A stretch of 64,000 bases of DNA from assembly GCA_009733715.1 (NCBI GenBank), contig WMKJ01000019.1:62001-126000 (forward strand), in the 5' to 3' direction. Positions 1 through 9,591 of the stretch are shown here, one piece after another. The notes below the pieces were generated by a model. It worked only from the letters and a program-made list of their open reading frames with translations. It had not been told where the DNA came from and made no database searches. Each line of letters starts with the position of its first letter. Positions within the stretch are counted from its first letter, which is position 1. This DNA is from Herpomyces periplanetae (Eukaryota; Ascomycota; Laboulbeniomycetes; Herpomycetales; Herpomycetaceae). The translations under genes were made by a program, and so were the position numbers.

Positions 1-1086
1 GTAGAGTTGTTGAAACGAGGCTTGACTGATGCAGCAAAGAGCATTATTGAAAAGGCACTTGAAGCTAATGTCTTTCGACAAGATGATAAGATATTACGTC
101 AAGTTTATATTACGATCATGGCTATGGGATTAGCGTTACAAGACTCTAAAACCCTTGTTAAAGCGTGTCGATGGTTTATCAAGCAGTATTCATACACTAT
201 TGATGTGTACAGATTAATGTCGATCGTTCATCGACTGATAGTGTACACGGGCAATAGTCGTGAAGAGGAGCAGAATAATAAAGGAAATACTGATAACTTT
301 ATTCGATTTAGCTCGGGGGCTACACAAAAGTTTGTGCTGCGTTGTGTCAAATCAATGGATTATAATGTCAGTATTAAGCGCATTACCCGGCACGATACTA
401 ATTTGCTCAGTTTATACGGCCACATGCTTTCTGATGGCAAGCAGTATGGGGCCTTACATTATTATTTTCGGGTTTTAAGGGATAAACCTCGCGATAGCGT
501 TTTGCTACTTAGTATATCGACTATTTACTTGTATATTGCATTGCAGAAAAGGTCGGAAAATCGGCACATGGATATACTTCATTCGGCGTATTTTTTACAA
601 TTGTACATGGATTCACGACTTGGACGATACAATGATAATGGGGATCATGATAGATTGGGAGGACTTGGGTTAGTGATTGAAAATGACGGATCATGTCAGG
701 ACTATGATAAAAATGAAGGAGTTGGAGGACTGATACTTCAAGAAGTGAGTTTTAATATTGGGCGATTTTGGCATAGTCTGGGATTGCTTGATTTGGCGCA
801 GCGTAATTACGAAAATTGTCTTCGGCTGAACGGACGAATATCTCGGGAATACGATATTAATCCGATGGAAGACGTAGATCCGACTTTTACAGCAATTAAT
901 AGAAGTTCTGCCTTGTGTATTCCCATGCTACACGGACCCGATTTGGTGGTGACCAGTTCGCAAGATTGGCAATCTAGCCGGGAGAATTTTACTCGCGAAG
1001 CTGCATTTGCTTTACGAATAATTTATTCTCAAGTTGGGAACTTTGACGCGGCGTGGCAATTGGCTCGAGCTTTTCTAGTTATCTAG
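1..1086 (+). CDS. TFC4: TFIIIC subunit, Tfc4/Sfc4/GTF3C3-like, 3' part
   Basis: The reading frame is open from base 1 to a TAG at 1084-1086, so about 361 C-terminal residues are present and the start lies outside the window. The family is the TPR subunit of RNA polymerase III initiation factor TFIIIC, which contacts box A of tRNA genes and helps recruit TFIIIB in the nucleus. Blocks that match the family C-terminus as I recall it are LYGHMLSDGKQYGALHYYFR, then DNRxxxI-type text (SENRHMDILHSAYFLQLY), then QEVSFNIGRFWHSLGLLDLA and finally REAAFALRIIYSQVGNFDAA, which corresponds to the last TPR. A charged, Asp/Asn/Gly-rich loop (about 85-100 and 205-230 of the visible part) interrupts the helices. 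No intron is seen in this piece. The identification rests on conserved block order; another TPR protein is possible but unlikely. Confidence 0.82.
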   Translation, partial: VELLKRGLTDAAKSIIEKALEANVFRQDDKILRQVYITIMAMGLALQDSKTLVKACRWFIKQYSYTIDVYRLMSIVHRLIVYTGNSREEEQNNKGNTDNFIRFSSGATQKFVLRCVKSMDYNVSIKRITRHDTNLLSLYGHMLSDGKQYGALHYYFRVLRDKPRDSVLLLSISTIYLYIALQKRSENRHMDILHSAYFLQLYMDSRLGRYNDNGDHDRLGGLGLVIENDGSCQDYDKNEGVGGLILQEVSFNIGRFWHSLGLLDLAQRNYENCLRLNGRISREYDINPMEDVDPTFTAINRSSALCIPMLHGPDLVVTSSQDWQSSRENFTREAAFALRIIYSQVGNFDAAWQLARAFLVI

Positions 1087-1823
1087 GAGTTTGTGGGTTG
1101 GGCTGTGGTGTTGAAAAAATCACTTTATACACGTACGTACGTATCTTGAGTTGTTTGGGGCGTTAAGACTTGACGAGTCAGGAGTGGAGATGCGTGAGAA
1201 TGGCTGCATAGTTGGAGAGTGATTCTGGGGACAGCAATGACTGGCTGGCGCACGAGCAAATCACGATGAATTATGCTAAAGGGGATTTTCCTGAAAGGGA
1301 ACCGGACTGATAACTGGTGATGCATTCAAATACCTTTCCTTGGTAGGATGGGATGGAGCGATGATGCAGGCGCATCGGAGCAAGTTTGCATCACTTTTAA
1401 TGGTCCGGGAAATCAAGCCTAACAAGCTGATAGTCGGGAGATTTATCTGAGGATTGTCTTGCCGCTTAACATGAGGCCTTTTCATGGTTTTGCGCTTGTC
1501 TACGATTAATCCTCTAAACAACGACAGACATTCAACTTTGCCCATAACTTTAGCCTTATTTTTCCGCTCCCGCTTGTGCCTAGACTCAGGCTTACTCTAC
1601 ACTTTTATCTTCAACCATCACCATCTCGTGTCTAGTACCTCCGTGCGTAGACGATATTTGTGCAGCAGGGATTGTTATCATTTCTATTTGTTCATGCGTT
1701 TTACTAACCACACCAAGTCAAACTAAATGGATTTATCACTGACAAATTTTACAGACGCAGAGGTCTGCTTTACACGGCACACACACACATACCCGTTAGT
1801 ATGCGCTCAACGTAAATCGTACA
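1087..1823. other. gene-free interval, TFC4 to EFM5
   Basis: This holds the TFC4 3' region and the EFM5 5' region on the same strand. Short open frames occur on both strands but none resembles a known protein. Visible items are a CGTA tandem (about 1131-1143) and a short CA run just before EFM5 (about 1781-1790). I see no RNA gene. Confidence 0.5.
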
Positions 1824-2814
1824 ATGTCGCATAACGATCCACAAAATCCAGATGAAGATACTGAAGTGTAAGTGGATAAATGCCGTTTTGGGTGCGCCGA
1901 TATCCAGACTCCCCCGTCCAAAATATTCATGTTACCCTTCAGATTAACTTCATCCACAGCACGCTATCCAACGAAGCTTTGTGCGCACTTGGGGAATTCT
2001 ACGCTGAACAAGCAGTCGAACCGTCTCATTCAGTTCATGGAATACACCGATTTCGCGAAAATTGGCACATGAGTCAATTCTGGGTAAATTAAAAGTCTAT
2101 CCTAGCTTGGTTTGTGGGCTCACATACTCCCGCTAAAATGTAATAGTACGATGAAACTACTCGAGCAAAACTGGCTACACTTCTTCTGGACTATATCCGA
2201 ATGGATTATCGGATCGCCATTCTTAGTGCGCCGTCCGTCTACGTTAAACTGGACGATCTAATCAGAGTAAGTCAAGACAAATCTTGAGAAAACAGAGTCA
2301 GGGCGCTCGCACATACTCAACCATGGCATGTTAAGCTTCTTTAATGCAGCTTCATCATCGTGAACCCTGTGCAAAAGGGGTTTCGCTGGATCGGCTAATA
2401 CGGCAAGTCAGCTTGCTGGAATACGACGCTCGATTTGCATGTTACGAATCTTACGTTAACTTTGACTATCGAACGTTTACGCAAAGCCAAACTCGCCATG
2501 CTTTTCAACATACTTTCGACGTTATACTTGCCGATCCCCCTCATTTAAGTGAAGATTGTCATACCCGATACAGTGCGTGCATCGCTACGCTGGCTCGACG
2601 ATACAAAACCGGTACAGGAACAAAACCTCGCGTCATCGTTTGTACAGGACTAAAAATGCTAGATTTCGTTGAACGCCTTGCTTCGGAAAACCACAATGTA
2701 CATGAAAACGGTTACGCTGGACTAAACCTCACGTCGTTTACGCCCCAACATACGTCCAATCTGGCAAATGCTTTTGCTTGTTTCGCAAATTTTGCTCCGT
2801 TTCCTATACCTTAA
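1824..2814 (+). CDS. EFM5: eEF1A lysine methyltransferase Efm5/EEF1AKMT1 (N6AMT2-like)
   Basis: Four exons, 1824-1867, 1960-2083, 2147-2266 and 2350-2814, join in frame to 250 residues. The family is a seven-beta-strand SAM-dependent methyltransferase that modifies a lysine of translation elongation factor 1A in the cytoplasm. Exon 2 gives LSNEALCALGEFYAEQ and exon 3 begins right after SQFW with YDETTRAKLA, reproducing the family's QFWY block across the splice. Exon 3 holds IAILSAPSVYVKL, and exon 4 holds LLEYDARFACYESYVNFDY (the SAM-site acidic block) and FDVILADPPHLSEDC, the DPPY-type catalytic motif. The tail SFTPQHTSNLANAF matches the family. The fourth motif residue is His rather than the usual Tyr or Phe. 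The start has the short leader MSHNDPQNPDEDTEV. The 3' end overlaps UBP2 on the other strand by 11 nt. Confidence 0.88.
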
Positions 2815-5800
2815 CGTCATCTTCATCCCACCTAATCTCTCGATAAACGGGGTCCGTCAGCGTAAACATATCGCGACCATTCAAATTCATGTAATTCCTC
2901 CCCTGCCCTGTATCATCCCGATTATCATCATCGGCTTCACCATCAACGGTTTTGGCCCGTACATAAACTAAAAAATACGGCGTGGCCGTGGGCCAATTTG
3001 AATCAGCTTTAAAGATTTCTTCTTCCCAATCCGTCAGAGTCGTAACATTTGTATCATCGTACTTTCGCCAGACTCCCGTCCGAAAATCCCGAATGACTAT
3101 CCAATAGTGGCCTCCATTACTCAATCCACGATGCATAAACACTGCATAAAGCTTATAAGCATACTTGCATTCATCTTGCCACACGTTTCGAATTCTTTGT
3201 TGCAATTCTTGGATTTTTTCCCTAATACTCGCCCGTCGTTCAACATATCCGTTCAACGTATCTCGCAACGTATCCCTACACTGACTTAAAGCATTTCTCT
3301 TATCGGGTTCATCACATAACCCTTTGGCTCGTTCAACATAATCCACTGTACACTGTAATGTTTCCATTAGGCTTAATTCACTTGGACCACACGATGCCGT
3401 TAACTTGGCTTGTTCGACTTCCAACTCTCCGATTTCTCGTTTCATGGCCCACGTCAACCTTCGCTTTTCCAGTATTCTCCCTTCCGTATCATTAATATAT
3501 CGATCAAGGAATAACGTTTCTTCTAGCTGAAGATAAGTTTCAACTTTAAACGTTGTACGCCGCGTCGAGTCAAAGTTAACTCGACAAACGTTAACTTGAA
3601 ATATCGTAGGTGCATATTTAAGTGAAACGTACCGTTCGTGAACTTCTCCGTTTAGGTTAACTCGTTGTAAATCAAATTCTGCATCAATTGCTTGATAAAG
3701 TGTTCGCGGCCCATCCGGAAGATAAATTAACACATCGTTCCATAATTCTTCCTTTTCACCTCCGTTGGTTCGCTTCCATTCTACCTTCATAAAGAATAAT
3801 CGTTTAATCAAATCATCTTGTTCACCACTTTCATCCAATACTCCTACTCCTTTCATGGCCGCTTCAAGCTGAAAAAATATATTCTTCATAACTTCCGTTA
3901 CATCTTGTTGTCTTGATAATTCTTTAGTATCATGAAACATTTCCCATTCTGCTAAACCTGTTTTATCCATGTCTAATTTTCCCTCGATATTCCCATCTTT
4001 GAGTGTTGTTTCTTCTCCCTTTGTTACTTCTTCATCATCATTCTTAACTTCGCCCTCTCCCTTTGACTTTCCCTCGCCCATTTTCTCTCCACCATTACTA
4101 TCAATCTCATCATTCTTAATTGTATTGCGCATAAACGTTAATATGGCAAGTTTCCGTGATGGTCTCACTACTCCGGATTTTGCCGTCCGCATTTCTTCAA
4201 ATAGTTTGCTCAACTCTTCCACAAATTCTATTGCCCGATTTATCTCTTCATCACTCACGTTTCGTCCCCCTATTCGCTTTACTTTGCCTTCTTCACGTCC
4301 CATTATATTAGCTCGATATTCACTCATATTCAATACTAGATCCCTAAGATCTTTAATCGTATACAAGTATTGAAGTATACTATTCAAATAACATGTATTG
4401 CCTATATTTTGTAATCCAACCGGTCGACTCTCCAACTCCGATCGATAATTAACTTTAATCCCCCCTTCCGTATTCTCATTCCATTTTGCCAATCTTTGCA
4501 TATTATGCTTTAACAACGTATCGTAAGCTAAATCTATCTTTTCCCATTCTAACGGTCGGTCTAGCCGAAAGTTATCCCGCGTTAATTCCAACACCTCTAC
4601 GTCAAGTACACTATTTCTTTCCGTAACACGAAAGTAATCATAAGCCCAATCTACCAAAGCGTTTTCCGTACTTCCGTTTGCCATATAATCCCTTAGCCCC
4701 GCTGAATTCCTTGCTTTAGCGATAATTTCCAACGCTCTATCCAGTCGTTTCTTCTGAACTTCATTTCCTTTTGAATCGCTTATCATTGAAACATATGATG
4801 CAATGACAAACTCATCAGACACTGTACTGCAAATTGATAACTCATGCAAAGCCTGATCATAACTTTCAATATCCTTTTTAACTTCTCCCAGTAACAAATC
4901 ACTGCCTAAATACTCTCCGATAACTTGAGCACTTGCCCGTAGTCCTTCACAATCCTCTGCCCGTTCAGTACGTTGACGAGTTCGAAATCGCTCCAAAACA
5001 TTAAATTCATTTCTTCCTTTGTCCAACGCTTCGCTTTCACTAAACCCTAAATCTTCGTACGCTTTGCGAATTTCTTCCCAACTTTTATAGCCCTGCGACA
5101 TAAAAATTGCTACCTGCGTAACCAAGTATTCACTTTGTCGCATCTGAGCTATTTGTTGTAACGCTTCAATATAGAATACCGACGCTTTTGAATCACTCGC
5201 CAATTGTCGTTGCAGCGCGTACAAAATCATATCGTCATTAAATCCCGGTAAACTACCTAGACAAGAGTAATATCCCGATACTGGCAGCACCGCAAATTTA
5301 GCTCCTACTTGCCCATCTGGATACTGAAAAAGTTGTGTCAAAACGTTTTGCGCCGGCGCAAGATTATCATCGTCAAACCGTTTAAGTAGTCCACGATGGA
5401 TATCCGTATGTAGAGAAGAGTAATTCCTGATAATAAATCCTAATTCGTGAAAAACCGTATGTAAAAGCGCATTTTGTACGCTTTCTTCACTAGTAGCTTG
5501 CGGTGGCATCCAATAACTATTATTTGCCGATACCCCGTTATCCTTTGTATGTTTCCTAAACCCCAGATAGTGGAGTAAAGTGGGTACATTCGGGTGTGTA
5601 GACAGAAGTGAAGGAAGAAACCCATTTTCACATGCTATACTGCGCTGTGAAAACTTTTCGTTGAATGCATTCTGAATAAAGATACGAAGTACAATCAACG
5701 TTCCGATAATATCATGATTTCGATTTGCACCGCACGTTGTCAAAAGTTTAACGTGTTCAGCACCTAATGCTGCTTCCCGGAATTCAATTTTCATGTGAGT

Positions 5801-6265
5801 CTGACAACCTGGAAATGAACATACAAAGTCAAAGTAAACCTGGGATTTCATCCATCTCATAATCTCTTCATCCTGACCTTGATTTATCCCGTTAACCGTT
5901 GTACTCGAGCATTCCCCTCCCTCCTCCGTTAATCCCATTGATGATCGACCCTCAAAAATGTAGTGATGAAATGAATGTGCCATAAGCATTGTATTCCCAT
6001 TAATTCCATCAAACCTGCATCCTGTGCCACCCGATATGCTGACTTTTGCCCATTGTCGACATTTTGAACACATGAACGAATCATCCGGAAGTAAAATATA
6101 CGCGTGCGGCCAACATTCACCTTCTCTTCTGTCACGAAACCCTTCTTCACAAGAAGGTTTCACCGGCAATTCCGGAAAGTAAAGAAGTGGATTTACCAAT
6201 TTAGACTTGACGTTAAAGTGAATAAAATCCACCAAAAGTGCCGGTCCCGTTTTCCCCCGTGCCAT
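2804..6265 (-). CDS. UBP2: ubiquitin C-terminal hydrolase, Ubp2/USP25-28 type
   Basis: A single exon encodes 1153 residues. Ubp2-type enzymes cleave ubiquitin chains, notably K63-linked ones, and in yeast counteract the Rsp5 ligase. The catalytic domain is at the C-terminal half: the Cys box VGLQNIGNTCYLNSILQYLY has its nucleophile near residue 625, and the His box GLSNGGHYWIVIRDF lies near 1045-1058, followed by WRKYDDTNVT. Between them is a long insert of roughly 420 residues, including a Lys/Glu/Gly-rich low-complexity patch (about 700-765) and a coiled stretch just before the His box. The N-terminus carries conserved HAYILLPDDSFMCSKC text with paired cysteines. Both catalytic residues are present, so the enzyme looks active. 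Start choice: first ATG of the frame. The tail overlaps EFM5. Confidence 0.95.
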   Translation of the reverse strand: MARGKTGPALLVDFIHFNVKSKLVNPLLYFPELPVKPSCEEGFRDRREGECWPHAYILLPDDSFMCSKCRQWAKVSISGGTGCRFDGINGNTMLMAHSFHHYIFEGRSSMGLTEEGGECSSTTVNGINQGQDEEIMRWMKSQVYFDFVCSFPGCQTHMKIEFREAALGAEHVKLLTTCGANRNHDIIGTLIVLRIFIQNAFNEKFSQRSIACENGFLPSLLSTHPNVPTLLHYLGFRKHTKDNGVSANNSYWMPPQATSEESVQNALLHTVFHELGFIIRNYSSLHTDIHRGLLKRFDDDNLAPAQNVLTQLFQYPDGQVGAKFAVLPVSGYYSCLGSLPGFNDDMILYALQRQLASDSKASVFYIEALQQIAQMRQSEYLVTQVAIFMSQGYKSWEEIRKAYEDLGFSESEALDKGRNEFNVLERFRTRQRTERAEDCEGLRASAQVIGEYLGSDLLLGEVKKDIESYDQALHELSICSTVSDEFVIASYVSMISDSKGNEVQKKRLDRALEIIAKARNSAGLRDYMANGSTENALVDWAYDYFRVTERNSVLDVEVLELTRDNFRLDRPLEWEKIDLAYDTLLKHNMQRLAKWNENTEGGIKVNYRSELESRPVGLQNIGNTCYLNSILQYLYTIKDLRDLVLNMSEYRANIMGREEGKVKRIGGRNVSDEEINRAIEFVEELSKLFEEMRTAKSGVVRPSRKLAILTFMRNTIKNDEIDSNGGEKMGEGKSKGEGEVKNDDEEVTKGEETTLKDGNIEGKLDMDKTGLAEWEMFHDTKELSRQQDVTEVMKNIFFQLEAAMKGVGVLDESGEQDDLIKRLFFMKVEWKRTNGGEKEELWNDVLIYLPDGPRTLYQAIDAEFDLQRVNLNGEVHERYVSLKYAPTIFQVNVCRVNFDSTRRTTFKVETYLQLEETLFLDRYINDTEGRILEKRRLTWAMKREIGELEVEQAKLTASCGPSELSLMETLQCTVDYVERAKGLCDEPDKRNALSQCRDTLRDTLNGYVERRASIREKIQELQQRIRNVWQDECKYAYKLYAVFMHRGLSNGGHYWIVIRDFRTGVWRKYDDTNVTTLTDWEEEIFKADSNWPTATPYFLVYVRAKTVDGEADDDNRDDTGQGRNYMNLNGRDMFTLTDPVYREIRWDEDDVKV

Positions 6266-6826
6266 ATTGCTTCCTCCAACATCACCGTCTCGTCGACTAC
6301 CTCAACTTATATCCACGTGTTAAGCGAGATCATGTGACTCGGTATAAATCTTCCTACTGGGCGCTGTGGCCACGCGAACTGGCTCACTAGGGAGGAGATG
6401 TGTGCACAATCTAGTGACAAAAAATCCAAACCGTAATTTTTATCATAGTAATTTAAAATAAAATTTCCCAAAAATTCAAATGAAATAATGGGTTTTTAGA
6501 TTCTTCTTAAAAACTTCGTCAAATCCACTGTAGTATTCCCCTTCAAACATCCTTCTTTTCTCCCCTCCCACACCCAATCATGACGACATCCTCTCAGCCA
6601 CATATACTCCGATGACTAATTATTCTGTGTGGCGGTGCAACGCGTCAGATTTGTAGGGTTTTAATTCGGGTTGATGTTTTGTTAAACTTCAAAAGTCCAC
6701 ATTGTGGTAGTTTATCCTTGGATCCTTTATTCGTTGAATATTATATTTTTGTGTTGAGTGACTCTACACTTGAACATTTAAATTTGTTTTTATACTAGAA
6801 CACCACCTTATATTTTCAATATACTC
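6266..6826. promoter_or_regulatory. divergent intergenic region, UBP2 / AIM19-like
   Basis: About 560 bp separate the divergent starts of UBP2 (-) and the AIM19-like gene (+), so it should hold both promoters. It is AT-rich in the middle (6430-6530) and next to AIM19. I see no further gene and no clear TATA element. Confidence 0.5.
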
Positions 6827-7345
6827 ATGGGTTCTCCGACTGCCGTGAATAAAATGCCCGATTCCACATATTTATTGCCATTCGCTGCCTCAGCTGGCCT
6901 AATCTTTGCAGCTAGTCAAGCATCTTTAACTAAAAAGCCTCTTCCATTACTCGCACCGCTAACCAAATTCCCCTATACACGCACCATTTCGGCATTCTTC
7001 GTCCCGTGTGCTGTATACCAGGCTATTTCAGCTACCACTAACAACCAGTATCGCGCACTTCCCGGCGCTGTTGCTGCGCTATCTTTTGGCCTCATATGCC
7101 GTTTACCTATTCCCGGTCTGGTGGGAATTACTACCGCTTCTGCCATCTTTTTTAACTTTCTACCCTTAGCAATGTCCCTGGGCTCTCTGCACGGCACACC
7201 TCCCCCTCCTGCTGATCATGTGACGGAGATCATCAATAGATCACGTGTATATCGCACACCCCTAACATCACTTGATCAAGTTCCAGTAGTGCTACGTCCA
7301 CGATATCGTCATCTGTTCGATCAAACTGATGTCAAGTCCGCGTGA
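6827..7345 (+). CDS. small multi-span membrane protein, Aim19-like
   Basis: A single exon encodes 172 residues. Four hydrophobic segments are visible: about residues 15-33, 55-72, 79-94 and 95-118, with short loops, then a soluble tail (about 124-172) containing VTEIINRSRVYRTPLTSLDQ. Size, number of segments and position of the tail fit the fungal Aim19 family (named in yeast for altered mitochondrial inheritance; probably an inner-membrane protein of unknown biochemical role). The match is from memory of architecture rather than a diagnostic motif, so I leave the symbol empty. It shares a divergent promoter with UBP2 and lies 105 bp upstream of the TBCC gene on the same strand. Confidence 0.6.
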   Translation: MGSPTAVNKMPDSTYLLPFAASAGLIFAASQASLTKKPLPLLAPLTKFPYTRTISAFFVPCAVYQAISATTNNQYRALPGAVAALSFGLICRLPIPGLVGITTASAIFFNFLPLAMSLGSLHGTPPPPADHVTEIINRSRVYRTPLTSLDQVPVVLRPRYRHLFDQTDVKSA

Positions 7346-7450
7346 AAAGCTTTACGTGTTACCAAATAATTAAAAGGTGGCTTAAATAAGCTTACTTTTA
7401 TTTTAATTTAAATACTACTGCACAATTAATTTTACTAACCAATTTTCACC

Positions 7451-8407
7451 ATGGCATCCGATTTTCTCGATTCTTTCAATGCTGAAGTTAAATCAATTCG
7501 TAACAGCTTTTCTAATGCGCCGACGTCTACCCTCACTTCTCGCATATCAAATTTGCAAAATCGTCTCGCCTCGTCAGCCTCGGACTTACCTCCCCGTATC
7601 GTGAAAAATTGTTCCGATTCTCTTCGCGATCTTTGCCAAAAACTGCAATCAAAAACCTCCTCCAACCGCCCCCGCTTCACCTTCAAATCCTCCCACGCCG
7701 CAACCTCCCTTCCCCCTTCTAGGCCACAACTGGCGCCACAATCGTTGTCAAATGACGTTACCACAAATTCCTTTTGCTCCAAGTCCTATCAGTTTCTCAC
7801 TGTGACGTCATCAGACATCTCAGCCCTATCGGATCATCATCTTTATCTCGCGAGCCTCGATCACTGTATAGTTGAGTTTTCCTTGGGTGAGCTGACTTTA
7901 GCTTCCCTTCATATCTCAAATTGTTCACATACACTCTTTCTTTTGCCTATAGTCCAATTTTCCCTACTTGTGGAAAATGTTGATGATTCCTTACTCATGA
8001 TCAAATCAGTCGCTCAATTGCGTATTCAGCATTGCAATAACCTTGGAGTTTACGCTCATTGCTCTTCTCGTCCTACTCTAGATAATTCCACAATGATCAG
8101 ACTTGCTTCTCCTCCTTCTCCATTTTATACGTGTTCATTTTGTCCAATTGGGGAATTTTATCCTGATTGTCCCAATAATTGTTATAACACTGTACAGGAT
8201 TTCAGTTGGCCACGTTTAACACCCTCACCTCACTATACAATTCTTCCACCTACCGAAAGATTGTCGAGTATTTCCTGGGAAAATCTCACCAAATTTTTGC
8301 AAACACTTCGCACTGATTCTTCTTCGGATGTTATTACTCAGACTTTGAATCTTCTTCTACCTTGCGGTGATGAACAATGTTTTCCCACGCCTCCATTGCC
8401 AGTTTAG
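7451..8407 (+). CDS. tubulin-folding cofactor C (TBCC domain)
   Basis: A single exon encodes 318 residues, starting in a good context (CACCATGG). Cofactor C is the GTPase-activating component of the tubulin-folding complex; it triggers GTP hydrolysis by beta-tubulin to release folded heterodimers in the cytoplasm. The N-terminal third (about 1-75) is a predicted helical bundle, MASDFLDSFNAEVKSIRNSF onward, followed by a Ser/Pro-rich linker. The C-terminal TBCC beta-helix runs from about residue 135: repeated short strands (FSLGELTLASLHISNCSHTL, then FSLLVENVDDSLLMIKSVAQ) and the signature QLRIQHCNNLGVYAHCSSRP, whose Arg corresponds to the arginine finger. The closest yeast gene is CIN2. The last 25 codons overlap the end of RBA50 on the opposite strand. 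Confidence 0.85.
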   Translation: MASDFLDSFNAEVKSIRNSFSNAPTSTLTSRISNLQNRLASSASDLPPRIVKNCSDSLRDLCQKLQSKTSSNRPRFTFKSSHAATSLPPSRPQLAPQSLSNDVTTNSFCSKSYQFLTVTSSDISALSDHHLYLASLDHCIVEFSLGELTLASLHISNCSHTLFLLPIVQFSLLVENVDDSLLMIKSVAQLRIQHCNNLGVYAHCSSRPTLDNSTMIRLASPPSPFYTCSFCPIGEFYPDCPNNCYNTVQDFSWPRLTPSPHYTILPPTERLSSISWENLTKFLQTLRTDSSSDVITQTLNLLLPCGDEQCFPTPPLPV

Positions 8408-9338
8408 CGTACGATTTAGCTGATAGATGATCGCTAAATTTTCCTTCAACTTCCCACTTCATTACCTCGTATAGTCGATAATTTTCACGGGCTAATTCTG
8501 CTATTAATTTTTCCCTTGTCTCACATGGGTCAGCTTTGTTTATCGATTCGTATATTATTTTCCATGCCAAACATCTTTGTGCCGCGTAACTGCTTCTCGT
8601 TAATTCTACTATTTGCTTTACCGTAAATTCGCCCCATTCTTTTTCATAATTTGTCTCTTCCTCCCATACTCTTCCCTTAATATTTACTCGCAGTTCTTTT
8701 TCCGGCGCAAATCGTACCTTTTTAATACCGTTATCTGAATATGGTTTGCCTTGATCACTCTTCACTTTTTCATTATCGTTTTCCTGCGTAAAGTAAACCT
8801 TGCGAATATCATTTTTGATATCATCTGACCGTGGATTAACATATGCCGTCTTATCACTCTTTGTATCAACAGATTTTGTATCCTCTTGTGTATGCGTGGT
8901 TATTTTCTGCTCATTCGTTTGACCCTGAAACGATTTTGAAACATTACGATTCGCTATTTTTTCCGTCAACGATTTACCCAGAATTCGTTGAATATCCCGT
9001 TGAGCTTCACTTATCTCTCGATTCGTCATACTGTCCAATATGGCCATATTTTCCGCATCTATACTTGATATGTCTTCACTGTGCTTTCCTTCCAAAATTT
9101 CCCTTTTATCAATAGTATGAACTTGTGTTCCATAAAATTGGTTTTTTTTTGCTCTGGGAAATCCCGTATCCAAACCTTCCCTTGGATCAATTTTACTTGC
9201 CCCGCCTCCAGGCCTCTCCATAACGTCTAATACCATTGGTACAGTATCCTTGATACATTTCCCATTTTGAATTTCATCATCACCATCATCCAAGTTTAAA
9301 AATACCCTTTGTCCACGTATACCTTGATAACTTCTCAT
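8334..9338 (-). CDS. RBA50: RNA polymerase II assembly factor, Rba50/RPAP1-like
   Basis: A single exon encodes 334 residues. The family helps assemble RNA polymerase II (Rpb3/Rpb11 subcomplex) before nuclear import. Two RPAP1 landmarks are seen. The N-domain is IDAENMAILDSMTNREISEA with the following QRDIQRILG (about residues 90-125), the helix that contacts polymerase. The C-domain is RFAPEKELRVNIKGRVWEEE, then FTVKQIVELTRSSYAAQRCL (about 205-265). The middle is polar and disordered. Human RPAP1 is far longer; the short length matches fungal Rba50. The terminal HHRKVEEDSKSE is encoded within sequence that is also the 3' end of the TBCC gene, overlapping it by 74 nt. Confidence 0.82.
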   Translation of the reverse strand: MRSYQGIRGQRVFLNLDDGDDEIQNGKCIKDTVPMVLDVMERPGGGASKIDPREGLDTGFPRAKKNQFYGTQVHTIDKREILEGKHSEDISSIDAENMAILDSMTNREISEAQRDIQRILGKSLTEKIANRNVSKSFQGQTNEQKITTHTQEDTKSVDTKSDKTAYVNPRSDDIKNDIRKVYFTQENDNEKVKSDQGKPYSDNGIKKVRFAPEKELRVNIKGRVWEEETNYEKEWGEFTVKQIVELTRSSYAAQRCLAWKIIYESINKADPCETREKLIAELARENYRLYEVMKWEVEGKFSDHLSAKSYAKLAMEAWENIVHHRKVEEDSKSE

Positions 9339-9591
9339 ATTTAAATGAGTTAAAAATAAATATTCCCACGTCTGATATATCTTTCCCTCCCTTTATCCTT
9401 CTACTCCAACATCGCAATTCCGAATCTACTCTTTCAAGTGCATGATTATGTAATCAAACTATGGGTGCAAACGATGGTGAGCGTGAGTGGAAAAAATAGG
9501 TTGTCTTGTATACGAACTTGTATAGTTGAATGGACAGAGAATTTATGGTTATAGACTGCATGTTTAATAGGCCTTTTAATCTTGGGAGAAC

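Noticed and set aside
3969-4373. 134-codon + strand frame opposite UBP2
   Set aside because: Shadow of the Glu/Lys/Gly-rich UBP2 insert; Ser/Pro/Phe-rich, as expected from the complement.
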